A DNA stretch of 64,000 nt from JBFMFR01 sp040752025. Lineage in GTDB: Bacteria > Chloroflexota > Anaerolineae > Anaerolineales > UBA4823. Each line of letters begins with the position of its first letter. The stretch's first letter is position 1. Below the pieces are notes generated by a model that saw nothing but the letters and a program-made list of their open reading frames with translations, did no database searches and had not been told where the DNA came from. The position numbers were made by a program, and so were the translations under genes. The stretch is from the NCBI GenBank assembly GCA_040752025.1, contig JBFMFR010000039.1, positions 7,559-71,558 on the forward strand, read 5' to 3'. Below are positions 1 to 9,319 of this stretch, one piece after another.

Positions 1-25
1 GAAGAAGGTTATCACAGAGGGAAAA

Positions 26-2221
26 ATGAAGAGACTCATCCGATATTCTATCCCGATACTTATTATCCTTTTCCAGCTTCCGCTGGCTGGATGCACGGCG
101 GCACAGACACCTGAGGCAACGCCGGGGGTGACATCAACCTTAGAAATTTCAGCGACTGCTACTTCAACCTTAACACCTGAACCAACGGAAACGCTAACTC
201 CAACGCAAACGAATACACCCACGATCACCCTAACGCCTACCATCACACCAACCCCTGTTCCACAGGTGATTTCACTCGATAACTTGTCTGGCCTGAAAGA
301 GATGTTTCGATTTGGAAAGGGCAAGTTAGAAGAGATTGCCTTTTGGCCTGATCAAGATACTTTGGCAGTGGTCACTCAAGCCGGGATTTATTTTTACGAG
401 TACGAAACGTTGGAAGAAAAGAGACACGTACTGGCCCCTGCGGGGAATATGCTGTTCTCCGCTGCATTGCATCCTGATGGGCATACTGTCGCTTCTGCAA
501 ATCAACAAGATCAGAAAGTCATGCTGTGGGACGCCAATACGGGTGAAGTGTTACGTCAATACAACGGTGGAGAGGCGATTGATTTCAGCTCTGATGGAAA
601 ACTACTGGCATCGGGCAACCAGGATCGTACGTACCTATGGTCCCTTGAAACAGGCAAATTAGTCAGGACGTTCGATGGCGCAGCCTGTGATGTAAAAATC
701 AGCCCAGATGGAAAATCTCTGGCTACATTGGGATGTGGAGGATCCGGCGAGAAAGCGAATTCGAGACTATGGGATCTCGAATCGGGTGAATTATTGAAAA
801 CCATCTCGTTCCCCGGATTCTATGACGATCTGTTTTTTAGCCCAGATGGGCGCTACCTGGCAGTCAATGGCTACAGGGACATTACCCTTTGGGATGTGTC
901 AACCATGACGTACAAAAAACTATCCGGGCACAATGCCCGCGTCGGCGGAATCGCTTTTAGCCCAGACAGCCGGACGATGGCATCGGCGATCGGTTATGAT
1001 CGAGAAGCGCCGGAAATTGGAGAGAGCATGCTCTTATGGGATTTGGAAACCGGGAAGAAATTAAAGAGACTCCAGCCGGAACGCGCCTACGCCCTGCTGT
1101 TCAGCCCGGATTCTACGCAACTCATCAGCATGTATTCGGGCGTCAAAAAGATCGATATCGAGAAGAATGCTGTGCTGGATTCGCTATGGGATTTTTATTA
1201 CGCTCCAGGCTCCTGGCTGCCGACCGGTCAGAAATTATTGCTTCAAACCGTCTTCGAAGGGAAAACGATCGAACGGCTGTGGGATTTCGAAACGAGCCGG
1301 TTCGAAGAACTTCAAATTGCTGGAAGCTCGCTTGGGTTTTCGCCAGACGGAAGTCTGCTGGCAGCTCTCGACACAATTCGGGGGCCGGCTGATCCATATT
1401 ACTCCGGGGAAAACGTGGTGTATTTGTATGATGTGGGAAGCGGAAAGCTGGTACACACTCTAAAGTGGAAAGGAATGACCTCTGGCGTAATCTCCCCAGA
1501 ATTCAGCCCGGATGGCGCGTTGTTTGCATATGGGGGCAGACATATGCCGAAAAACAGCCCAGAAAGCATGAACTACATTAGAGTCTGGGATACTCAAACC
1601 GGAGAACTCTACCGAGAGTTCAATCACAAAGGCTTCAACCAACTGGCTTTCAGCTCAGACGGCCAGATGCTAGCAACGGTTGGATCGACACAACTCAAAA
1701 TCTGGGACCTATCGACCGGCGAAGCCCTCAAGGAGTTATTTCAAGCAGGCGAGATCGATGCTGTGGCGATCAGCCCAGATGGGAATTACATCGCCACTGG
1801 CTCTAAAGCCTCGATCGAAATCTGGGATGCGAGAACCTTCGAGCCGGTGAGATCGATCAAAACCCAAGCACTGCGCCTTTCCTTCTCCGAAGGCAGCCCC
1901 TATCTGTTTTCTGTTTCCTGGCCAGGCAGCGGGTTTGACAGGAAAGGAGTAGTAGAAACCTGGAACACAAACTTATGGCAAAGGTACAGGAGTATTTCTC
2001 CTGGGTATAATCAAATCCAAATTAACCCTAAAGGGATGGTAGTGTCCAGCGCGAGGTATGGGCAAGGAGTCCAAGTGTGGAGCGCAATGACCGGAGAAAT
2101 GCTGAAAGAGCTCGACCTGTTCATCTATCATCTTTACTACCCATTCAGCGCCGATGGGCGTTTTTTAGCATTCGCCTCATACGATGGAACCGTGCGAGTC
2201 TTCGGCGTTCCAGGCAAGTAA
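26..2221 (+). CDS. WD40-repeat lipoprotein
   Basis: Predicted exported lipoprotein of 731 residues. Residues 1-23 form a lipoprotein signal with a lipobox ending L-A-G-C, placing the lipid-anchored cysteine at residue 23. Residues 24-78 are a low-complexity Thr/Pro/Glu linker typical of surface-exposed lipoproteins. The rest consists of repeated beta-propeller blades, seen as recurrent 'FSPDG' and 'LWD' (or 'IWD', 'VWD') motifs, so one or two WD40-like propellers used for protein binding are likely. No enzymatic motif is visible. The ATG at 26 is preceded by a purine-rich AGAGGG. Base composition is clearly lower in GC than the next gene, which starts 10 bases after this stop, so a recombination boundary may lie there. 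The exact partner is unknown. Confidence 0.85.
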   Translation: MKRLIRYSIPILIILFQLPLAGCTAAQTPEATPGVTSTLEISATATSTLTPEPTETLTPTQTNTPTITLTPTITPTPVPQVISLDNLSGLKEMFRFGKGKLEEIAFWPDQDTLAVVTQAGIYFYEYETLEEKRHVLAPAGNMLFSAALHPDGHTVASANQQDQKVMLWDANTGEVLRQYNGGEAIDFSSDGKLLASGNQDRTYLWSLETGKLVRTFDGAACDVKISPDGKSLATLGCGGSGEKANSRLWDLESGELLKTISFPGFYDDLFFSPDGRYLAVNGYRDITLWDVSTMTYKKLSGHNARVGGIAFSPDSRTMASAIGYDREAPEIGESMLLWDLETGKKLKRLQPERAYALLFSPDSTQLISMYSGVKKIDIEKNAVLDSLWDFYYAPGSWLPTGQKLLLQTVFEGKTIERLWDFETSRFEELQIAGSSLGFSPDGSLLAALDTIRGPADPYYSGENVVYLYDVGSGKLVHTLKWKGMTSGVISPEFSPDGALFAYGGRHMPKNSPESMNYIRVWDTQTGELYREFNHKGFNQLAFSSDGQMLATVGSTQLKIWDLSTGEALKELFQAGEIDAVAISPDGNYIATGSKASIEIWDARTFEPVRSIKTQALRLSFSEGSPYLFSVSWPGSGFDRKGVVETWNTNLWQRYRSISPGYNQIQINPKGMVVSSARYGQGVQVWSAMTGEMLKELDLFIYHLYYPFSADGRFLAFASYDGTVRVFGVPGK

Positions 2222-2231
2222 AACAAACACC

Positions 2232-5200
2232 ATGGTGATCTCCTACCGCGAAGAACTGATCTCTCAAATCCCGGCCGCCCGGCTGCTGATCGCCCTGGGC
2301 TACCAGTACCTGAGCCCGGCGCAGGCGCTGGAACTGCGCGGCGGGCGGGAGCGCAACGTGCTGCTCACGGGGGCGCTGGAGGACTGGCTGAGCGCCCACA
2401 ACCGCTACACCTACAAAGACCGGGAATACGCCTTTACGCCGGCCGCCATCCAGGAAGCGACCCGCCGCCTGAGCGACATCACGCTCAATGAGGGCCTGGT
2501 GCGCAGCAACGAGCGGGTCTTCGACCTGCTCACGCTGGGCATCTCGCTGCCGCAAAGCGTGGCGGGCGATACGCGCAGCTATTCGCTGCGCTACATCGAC
2601 TGGGAACACCCGCAGAACAACGTCTATCACGTTACGGAAGAATTCAGCGTCGAGCGCGAAGGCTCGCACCAGACGCGCCGCCCGGATATCATATGTTTTG
2701 TGAACGGCATCCCGTTAGCAGTGATCGAGTGCAAGCGCCCGGATTTGCAGGTGGAGGCGGGCGGGCTGCCCTACGAGGAAGCGATCAGCCAGCACCTGCG
2801 CAACCAGAAGGAAGGCGAAATCCGGCATTTGTTCGCCTACGCGCAGGCGCTGCTGGCGGTGAGCACCAACCACGCGGCCTACGCCACGACGGGCACGCCG
2901 AAGAAGTTCTGGTCGGCGTGGAAGGAAGAAGACCCGGGGGCGCACGAGGCGCGCGTGCAGGCGCTGATCAACCAGCCGATGCCGGAAGGGCTGGGAGAGG
3001 CCTTCTACGCGTGGCGCGAGCAGGCGGATTGGGCGCGGGCCACGTTCGCCCGGCAGGGACCGCGCCTGGCGACTGAGCAGGACCGGGCGATCGCCAGCCT
3101 GCTCGAGCCGGCGCGCCTGCTGGAACTGACCTACCAGTTCGTGCTTTTCGACGGCGGGAAGAAAAAGATCGCCCGCCACCAGCAGTATTTCGCGGTCAAG
3201 GCGACCCTCGAACGGGTGGCGGGGCTGAACGCGCAGGGCGAGCGCACCGGCGGGGTGATCTGGCACACGACCGGCACGGGCAAGTCGCTGACGATGGTGA
3301 TGCTGGCCAAGGCGCTGGCGCTGCACCCGGGGATCATAAACCCGCGCGTGATCCTGGTGACCGACCGGGTCAATTTGGACGCGCAGATTTACAAAACGTT
3401 CAAGAGCTGCGGCAAAGCGGTGGAGCGGGCCAAATCGGGGAAAGACCTGCTCGAACTGGCGCGCTCCGAGGGGGTGGACATCATCGCCACGGTGATCAAC
3501 AAGTTCGAGACGGTGGCGGACGAAAAGCTGCGCGACGATAACCCCAACGTGTTCGTGCTGGTGGACGAAAGCCACCGCAGCCAGTACGGGCTGATCCACA
3601 GCAAGATGCGCCAGGTGTTCCGGCGGGCGTGCTACATCGGCTTCACCGGCACGCCGCTGACCCGGGGCGAGAAGGCCACGGCGCTGAAGTTCGGCAGCTT
3701 CATCCACAAGTACCCCATGCGCCAGGCGGTGGCCGACCAGGCGGTGGTGCCGCTGCTGTACGAGGGGCGGCTGGTGGAGCTGGAGCCCAACCAGGCGCAG
3801 CTCGACCGGTGGTTCGAGCGGCATACCCAGGGGCTGAGCGAGGCGCAGAAGGCCGACCTGAAGCGCAAGATGAGCCGCGAGGACGTGGTGAGCGAGGCCG
3901 ACCGGCGCATCCAGGAGATCGCCTACAACCTGTCGGAGCACTTCACCCGGCATTTCAAGGACAAAGCGCTGGGCTTCAAGGCGCAACTGGCGACCGCCAG
4001 CAAGGCGACGGCGCTGCGCTACCAGAAATACATCCAGGAATGCGGGCTGCTGAGCTGCGAGGTGGTGATCTCGGCCCCGGACACGCGCGAGGGGCACGAG
4101 GACACGGACCCCGAGAAGCAGCCCGAGGTGCAGAAGTTCTGGGCGCGCATGATGGAGCGCTTCGGCAGCGAGGAAGCCTACAACCGCGAGGTGATCGAGG
4201 ACTTCTCCCACGCGGAGGGCGTGGACCTGCTGATCGTGGTAGACAAGCTGCTGGTGGGCTTCGACGAGCCGCGCAACACGGTGCTGTACATCGAAAAGCC
4301 GCTCAAAGACCACGCCATCTTGCAGGCGATTGCCCGCGTCAACCGGCTGTTCGAGGGCAAGGAGTTCGGCTATGTAGTGGATTACCGCGGCATCCTGGGC
4401 GAACTCAACCAGGCGATCCAGACCTACGACGCACTGGCCGACTTCGACGCCGAGGACGTGGCCGGGACGATCGCCGACGTGGCCGCAGAGGTGGAAAAGC
4501 TGCCGCAGCGGCACTCGGACCTGTGGGCGGTGTTCCGCGGGGTGAACACGCAGGACAGCGAGGCGATGGAGCGCTTCCTGGAACCCGAGGACCGGCGGCA
4601 GACGTTCTACGACGCGCTGACGGGCTTCGCCGGGACGCTCAAGGTGGCGCTGAGCACGGTGAGCTTCTACGAAAAGACCCCCGAGAAGCGCATCCAGACC
4701 TACAAGCGCGACCTGAAAGCCTTCCACAACCTGCGCGTGTCGGTGCGGCTGCGCTACGCGGAGGTGGTGGACTTCCGCGACTACGAGCAGAAGATCCGCA
4801 AGCTGCTGGACGAGCACATCGACGCCGAGGGCGTGCGGCAGCTTACCCCCGAGGTGAGCATTTTCAACGCCGAGCAGTTCGACGAACTGGTGGCGGGGCT
4901 GTCGACGCCGCGCGCCCGGGCCGAAGCGATCCTGAACCACCTGAAGCGCACCGCCCTGGAGAAGCTGGAGACCGACCCGGCCTACTACCGCAACTTCTCG
5001 CAGATGATCGAGGAGACGCTGCGGGCGATCGAGCAAGAGCGCATGAGCGAACTGGAAGCGCTGGACTTCGCCAAAGAATTGCAGCGGCAGGAGACGAGCG
5101 GCTACCGCCAGGACGTGCCCCAACGCCTGCGCAAGCTGCGCGACGCGCCGGCCTACTACGGGGTGGTGCGCGAGGCCCTGCCGGGCGACAGGCTATCGGA

Positions 5201-5417
5201 GGAGACACTGGCCGAGATGGTGATCCAGATCGAGGCGCAGCTCGAACGGCACAAGATCCGTGACTGGGTGGACAACGCCGACGTGCTCAACCGCATGCGC
5301 GACGCCATCGAGGATTACCTGTACGAGGTGGAGGCGGCGCAGGGCGTGCGCTTCAGCGACCTGGAACTGGACGAGATCATCGAACGGATCATCGACATCG
5401 CCCGGAAGCGCGCATGA
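2232..5417 (+). CDS. hsdR: Type I restriction endonuclease R subunit (HsdR)
   Basis: Motor and nuclease subunit of a type I restriction system, 1,061 residues, a normal length for HsdR. The N-terminal PD-(D/E)xK nuclease core is visible as R-P-D-I near residue 150 followed by I-E-C-K near 165. The SF2 translocase follows with Walker A T-T-G-T-G-K-S near 345, a D-E-S-H box near 443 and an F-T-G-T-P motif near 475. The ATG at 2232 is preferred because an upstream alternative at 2184 would overlap the previous gene. It overlaps the next gene by ATGA at 5414-5417. No HsdM methylase or HsdS specificity gene lies next to it, which is unusual because the R subunit normally needs both. Very GC-rich composition supports a separate origin from the preceding gene. 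Confidence 0.93.
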   Translation: MVISYREELISQIPAARLLIALGYQYLSPAQALELRGGRERNVLLTGALEDWLSAHNRYTYKDREYAFTPAAIQEATRRLSDITLNEGLVRSNERVFDLLTLGISLPQSVAGDTRSYSLRYIDWEHPQNNVYHVTEEFSVEREGSHQTRRPDIICFVNGIPLAVIECKRPDLQVEAGGLPYEEAISQHLRNQKEGEIRHLFAYAQALLAVSTNHAAYATTGTPKKFWSAWKEEDPGAHEARVQALINQPMPEGLGEAFYAWREQADWARATFARQGPRLATEQDRAIASLLEPARLLELTYQFVLFDGGKKKIARHQQYFAVKATLERVAGLNAQGERTGGVIWHTTGTGKSLTMVMLAKALALHPGIINPRVILVTDRVNLDAQIYKTFKSCGKAVERAKSGKDLLELARSEGVDIIATVINKFETVADEKLRDDNPNVFVLVDESHRSQYGLIHSKMRQVFRRACYIGFTGTPLTRGEKATALKFGSFIHKYPMRQAVADQAVVPLLYEGRLVELEPNQAQLDRWFERHTQGLSEAQKADLKRKMSREDVVSEADRRIQEIAYNLSEHFTRHFKDKALGFKAQLATASKATALRYQKYIQECGLLSCEVVISAPDTREGHEDTDPEKQPEVQKFWARMMERFGSEEAYNREVIEDFSHAEGVDLLIVVDKLLVGFDEPRNTVLYIEKPLKDHAILQAIARVNRLFEGKEFGYVVDYRGILGELNQAIQTYDALADFDAEDVAGTIADVAAEVEKLPQRHSDLWAVFRGVNTQDSEAMERFLEPEDRRQTFYDALTGFAGTLKVALSTVSFYEKTPEKRIQTYKRDLKAFHNLRVSVRLRYAEVVDFRDYEQKIRKLLDEHIDAEGVRQLTPEVSIFNAEQFDELVAGLSTPRARAEAILNHLKRTALEKLETDPAYYRNFSQMIEETLRAIEQERMSELEALDFAKELQRQETSGYRQDVPQRLRKLRDAPAYYGVVREALPGDRLSEETLAEMVIQIEAQLERHKIRDWVDNADVLNRMRDAIEDYLYEVEAAQGVRFSDLELDEIIERIIDIARKRA

Positions 5418-6139
5418 GCGAGCAGTCCAGCCAGCACGCCCTGGCCTACGGGGCGACCACGATCGCCTACCAGCTCAGTTTCACAACGCGCCAGGACGTG
5501 GCGATCCACGTGCACCCGGACACGCGCGTGACGGTGGAGGCTCCGCTGGACAGCGAGTTCGCCCAGGTGGAGGCGCGGGTGCGCAAGCGCGCCGCCTGGA
5601 TCGTGCGGCAGCAGCGCAATTTCCGGCGCTATTCCTACGAAATCCCGCCGCGCCAGTATGTGAGCGGAGAATCGCACCGCTACCTGGGGCGACAGTACCG
5701 CTTGAAGGTGCTGCAATGCGAGGGGCGCAAGGAAAGCGTGACGATGGACCGCGAGCGCATCCTGGTCTACGCCCGCACCCCGGGCGACCGGGAGCGCATC
5801 CGCAAGCTGGTGGACGACTGGCACCGCCAGCAGGCCCGGCTGGTGTTCGCCGGGCGTGTGGAGCTGTGGCAGCCGCGCTTCGAGCGCTACGGGGTCCAGG
5901 GCCCGCAGGTGGTCGTGCGGCGGATGAACTCCCGCTGGGGGAGCTGCACGGCGCAAGGGAAGATTACGCTGAATTTGAAGCTGATCCAGGTGCCGAAGCG
6001 GTTGATCGATTACGTGGTGGTGCATGAGCTGTGCCACCTGGTGGAGAACAATCACGGGGAGGGGTTCTACGCGCTGATGAGAAGGATGATGCCGGATTGG
6101 GAGGGGAGGCGGGAGGGGTTGAATGGGTTTGAGTTTTAG
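5414..6139 (+). CDS. YgjP/SprT-like zinc metallopeptidase (DUF45)
   Basis: Zinc-dependent M48-like metallopeptidase of the YgjP (DUF45) family, 241 residues. The catalytic H-E-L-C-H motif sits at about residue 203-207, preceded by the family's 'MNSRWGSC' strand and followed by a downstream 'HGEGFYALM' helix that supplies the third zinc ligand. The protein has no signal peptide and is expected to be cytoplasmic. Its start codon overlaps the hsdR stop in an ATGA junction, which implies translational coupling. YgjP-type proteases are recurrent neighbours of type I restriction genes, and a role in controlled turnover of restriction subunits is a plausible inference, but the substrate is not known from sequence. 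Confidence 0.88.
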   Translation: MSEQSSQHALAYGATTIAYQLSFTTRQDVAIHVHPDTRVTVEAPLDSEFAQVEARVRKRAAWIVRQQRNFRRYSYEIPPRQYVSGESHRYLGRQYRLKVLQCEGRKESVTMDRERILVYARTPGDRERIRKLVDDWHRQQARLVFAGRVELWQPRFERYGVQGPQVVVRRMNSRWGSCTAQGKITLNLKLIQVPKRLIDYVVVHELCHLVENNHGEGFYALMRRMMPDWEGRREGLNGFEF

Positions 6140-6151
6140 AGGAGGCGTGAG

Positions 6152-6522
6152 GGAAACAAGTGCAACGCACGAAAAGCACGTGCGCCGCACCGGGGGAGGG
6201 TGCGTTGCACTTGCAGAGTGCGATGCACCTGGGTTGGCGAGGGGAAACAGGTGCAACGCACGAAGTACACGTGCATCGCACCGGGGAGGGGTGGAGGGTG
6301 CGGCACCTGGCTCCAGCGAGGGAAACAAGTGCAACGCACGAAAAGCACGTGCGTCGCACTGAGGAAGGGTGCGTTGCACTTGCAGAGTGCGATGCACCTG
6401 GGTTGGCGAGGGGGAACAGGTGCAACGCACGAAGTACACGTGCATCGCACCGGGGAGGGGTGGAGGGTGCGGCACCTGGCTCCAGCGAGGAAAACAACGC
6501 ACGAAAAGCATGTGCGCCGCAC
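6152..6522. repeat. REP/BIME cluster, 2.2 tandem copies of a ~169-bp unit
   Basis: This 400-base gene-free interval (6140-6543) is filled by REP-like imperfect palindromes. Individual elements are at 6158-6191, 6199-6229 (inverted), 6250-6282 and 6297-6307 (core only, collapsed loop). The whole set repeats from 6321, giving a period of 169 bases, and a third partial copy begins at 6489. Each palindrome pairs an arm such as GGTGCAACGCAC with GTGCATCGCACC around a short loop. Alternating orientation is the layout of bacterial interspersed mosaic elements. The cluster ends directly in front of a REP-associated transposase. Confidence 0.9.
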
Positions 6523-6543
6523 TGGGTGCAGGTAGGAGGTAGT

Positions 6544-7131
6544 ATGTCTTCGAGAAGGCCCGATTACGACCCAGGACAGTTCTACCATATCTATAATCGC
6601 GGGGCGCATGGTGTTTCGATTTTCCGCGAGCAGGATAATTATCTATACGTGCTGCGCAAAGTCAAGCGCTATGCGGTCGATTTTTCGTTGAGCGTGATTG
6701 CTTATTGCCTGATGCCCAACCATTACCATTTCCTGGTACGGCAGGAGGCGGATCATGGCGCGGGTTTGCTGCCGCAGCGCGTTTTCAACAGCTACAGCAA
6801 GGCTTATAACCTGCGCTACCAGCACAGCGGCACATTGTTCCAGGGGCCATATCAGGCGATTCATATCACGCAGGAGAGCCATTTACTGCACCTGTGCCGT
6901 TACATCCATGCTAACCCGGTCAAAGATGGCCTGGTCAGTGGGTTGGAGGATTGGCCGTACTCGAATTATCTCGAATGGATTGGGGCTCGCCCTGGGGTGC
7001 TGGTAGATCGAGAGTTTGTCCAGGCGCATTTCCCGGAACCGTGCAGTTATGCTGATTTCGTTGGCGATTTTTTGAAGCATCGCACTTTGCCGGAGGAGGT
7101 CAGGATGTATTTGGAGCGGCTGGAGGGATGA
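6544..7131 (+). CDS. REP-associated tyrosine transposase (RAYT, Y1/HUH family)
   Basis: Single-strand DNA transposase-like protein of 195 residues, the usual RAYT size. The HUH motif is visible as H-Y-H in 'MPNHYHFLV', and the likely catalytic tyrosine is in 'RYIHANPV', matching the conserved TnpA-REP arrangement. The N-terminus 'GQFYHIYNRG' is also diagnostic. The start at 6544 is set by an AGGAGGT ribosome-binding site at 6534-6540; the open frame extends upstream only through palindromic repeats. REP palindromes flank it on both sides (6152-6522 and 7134-7218), as expected for an enzyme that recognises and spreads REPs. It looks intact, so the element may still be active. Confidence 0.92.
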   Translation: MSSRRPDYDPGQFYHIYNRGAHGVSIFREQDNYLYVLRKVKRYAVDFSLSVIAYCLMPNHYHFLVRQEADHGAGLLPQRVFNSYSKAYNLRYQHSGTLFQGPYQAIHITQESHLLHLCRYIHANPVKDGLVSGLEDWPYSNYLEWIGARPGVLVDREFVQAHFPEPCSYADFVGDFLKHRTLPEEVRMYLERLEG

Positions 7132-7133
7132 GA

Positions 7134-7218
7134 GGTGCGTTGCACTTGCAAAGTGCGATGCACCTGGGGCTGGCGAGGGGGGACAGGTGCAACGCACGAA
7201 GTACACGTGCATCGCACC
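7134..7218. repeat. REP doublet (BIME) downstream of the RAYT
   Basis: Two REP palindromes in inverted orientation, at 7134-7164 and 7186-7218, separated by 21 bases. They match elements in the upstream cluster almost exactly; the second is identical to the copy at 6250-6282. The doublet begins three bases after the transposase stop codon and ends 31 bases before the next start, so the RAYT gene is bracketed by its presumed substrates. Confidence 0.9.
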
Positions 7219-7249
7219 TGAGGAATGGCAATATATCCATGGTGGCAAA

Positions 7250-9319
7250 ATGAAAAAACAGGCTCAACTCTATTTAGAAACCATGCTCGGCCCCGGCAGC
7301 CAGTTCCGAGATGGGCAGTGGGAAGCGATCGAAGCCGTGGCAGTTCACCGCCAGCGAGCGCTGGTGGTGCAGCGCACCGGCTGGGGCAAGAGCATTGTGT
7401 ATTTCCTGGCCACCAAGCTGCTGCGCGAACAGGGCGCCGGGCCAACGCTGCTGATCAGCCCACTGCTCTCGCTGATGCGCAACCAGATCGCCATGGCCGA
7501 GCGAATTGGCATCCGGGCCAGCACAATTCACAGCACAAACCAGAAAGATTGGGCGCAAGTCGAAGAAGCCTTGCGCTGCAATGAATGCGATATTCTATTG
7601 ATTTCACCAGAACGGCTCAACAATCCCCGCTTTATCCAACAAGTATTACCCGATATTGCCGGAAAGATCGGGTTGTTTGTTGTAGATGAAGCCCACTGCA
7701 TTTCAGATTGGGGGCATGATTTTCGCCCGGACTATCGCCGCATCACGCGCATTATCCAAATGCTGCCGGCTGGCGTACCTGTTTTGGGAACAACCGCCAC
7801 AGCCAATGACCGCGTGGTGGCAGATGTGGCGGCGCAGCTTGGCCCCAATCTAATGATACAGCGCGGCCCGTTGGCGCGCGCCTCACTGCACCTTCAAGCC
7901 ATCCGCCTGGCAAACCAAAGTGAGCGCCTGGCCTGGCTGGTGGAGAACCTGCCCAAATTGCAAGGGAGCGGAGCGATCTACTGCCTGACCGTTCCTGATA
8001 CCGAACGTGTGGCAGCCTGGCTGCGCCTGAAAGGCTTCCCTGCCAAAGCTTATCATGCCGGGGATGATGCGGGTTTAAATCGTCCTGAGTTGGAAGAGGC
8101 CTTCCTGCGCAATGATATTCGCATTCTGGTAGCGACAGTTGCCCTGGGGATGGGTTTTGATAAGCCGGATATCGGTTTTGTCATCCACTTTCAGCGCCCG
8201 GGGTCTGTAGTAGCTTACTATCAACAAGTTGGCCGCGCTGGTCGTTCTTTAGATAAGGCATACGGTATCCTGCTGAGCGGGGTGGAGGATGATGAGATCC
8301 AGAATTATTTCATCGACTCGGCCTTTCCAAGCACGCGCACCATGCTTGATATCCTGGCAGCTCTGGAGCAAAACGAAGGTCTGGGGCTGTATGAGCTTCT
8401 GTCGCGCGTGAACGTCACTGCTTCTATGGCTGAAAAAGCGCTCAAGCTGCTTGAAGTCGATGGCGCCGTGGGGATGTCTTATGCTCATAAAACTGTTTAC
8501 TTTCGCACACCAAATCCCTGGCAGCCCGATGCCGAGCGCGTGGAACGCATCTTGAACCTTCGCCGGGCTGAACTGGCTCAAATACAGGCCTATGTTTCTC
8601 ACCCTGGCTGCCTGATGGAATTTCTGCAGCGCGCCCTGGATGATCCAAACCCTCAGCCCTGTGGGCGCTGCGCCAACTGCCAGGGCAAAGGCTTTTCCAG
8701 CGAGGTTTCCCGAGAGCTTGTGATCGAGGCCGAGACTTTTCTGAAAGGCGCGACCATCCTGATTCAACCGCGCAAACGCTGGCCGGTTGGGTTATTCCCG
8801 GAGCAAAAACCAACCATCCCATCTGAAGTGCAAAACGCCGAGGGTCGCTCATTGTGTTACTACGGCGATGCGGGTTGGGGAAAGTTGGTACGGAATGGGA
8901 AATATCGAGATGGGCAGTTCTCCGATGATCTGGTGACGGCCGCAGCACATGTGATCCGGGATCTGTGGAAGCCAGAGATAGCCTGGGTGACAGCTATTCC
9001 ATCTCGCCGGCATCCGCACCTGGTTCCCGACCTGGCGCAACGTTTAGCCCAACAACTGAAAATCCCCTTCTACGCAGCGTTGGAACGAGTAAGCGATGCT
9101 CCTGAGCAGAAAACGATGCAGAACAGCAGCATGCAGGCACGCAATGTCATAGGTACTTTGGACGTAAGAGGCGAAATTCTCAACGAGCCTGTATTGTTAG
9201 TAGATGATATCCTGGATTCAGGCTGGACTCTAACGATGGCCGGTTACCTGCTGCGGAAGCATGGCAGTGGGCTAGTTTATCCATTTACACTGGCGCAAGC
9301 CACTGGAAGGAACACATGA
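7250..9319 (+). CDS. RecQ-family helicase fused to ComF-like phosphoribosyltransferase domain
   Basis: ATP-dependent 3'-5' DNA helicase of the RecQ family with an extra C-terminal domain, 689 residues. Walker A (R-T-G-W-G-K-S) lies near residue 40-46 and the DEAH box (D-E-A-H-C) near 146. The arginine-finger segment 'QQVGRAGR' is clear. The RecQ zinc site is present (C near 453, then C-G-R-C-A-N-C near 470). Instead of a typical HRDC domain, residues ~540-689 resemble the type I phosphoribosyltransferases of the ComF family, with a late PRPP-binding loop 'LLVDDILDSGWTL' near 650 and the 'R-x(2)-N-V-I-G-T' segment before it. The ATG at 7250 begins just after the REP doublet. The stop overlaps the DprA-like gene (ATGA), so the two are coupled. 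Confidence 0.88.
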   Translation: MKKQAQLYLETMLGPGSQFRDGQWEAIEAVAVHRQRALVVQRTGWGKSIVYFLATKLLREQGAGPTLLISPLLSLMRNQIAMAERIGIRASTIHSTNQKDWAQVEEALRCNECDILLISPERLNNPRFIQQVLPDIAGKIGLFVVDEAHCISDWGHDFRPDYRRITRIIQMLPAGVPVLGTTATANDRVVADVAAQLGPNLMIQRGPLARASLHLQAIRLANQSERLAWLVENLPKLQGSGAIYCLTVPDTERVAAWLRLKGFPAKAYHAGDDAGLNRPELEEAFLRNDIRILVATVALGMGFDKPDIGFVIHFQRPGSVVAYYQQVGRAGRSLDKAYGILLSGVEDDEIQNYFIDSAFPSTRTMLDILAALEQNEGLGLYELLSRVNVTASMAEKALKLLEVDGAVGMSYAHKTVYFRTPNPWQPDAERVERILNLRRAELAQIQAYVSHPGCLMEFLQRALDDPNPQPCGRCANCQGKGFSSEVSRELVIEAETFLKGATILIQPRKRWPVGLFPEQKPTIPSEVQNAEGRSLCYYGDAGWGKLVRNGKYRDGQFSDDLVTAAAHVIRDLWKPEIAWVTAIPSRRHPHLVPDLAQRLAQQLKIPFYAALERVSDAPEQKTMQNSSMQARNVIGTLDVRGEILNEPVLLVDDILDSGWTLTMAGYLLRKHGSGLVYPFTLAQATGRNT

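Noticed and set aside
2715..5123. Very long antisense open frame opposite hsdR
   Set aside because: It is a by-product of high GC content; the plus strand encodes a full HsdR with all motifs, and the antisense product has no recognisable domain.
6152..6522. CRISPR-like tandem repeats
   Set aside because: The repeats are imperfect palindromes in alternating orientation with irregular, non-unique intervals, and no cas gene is present; they fit REP/BIME elements.
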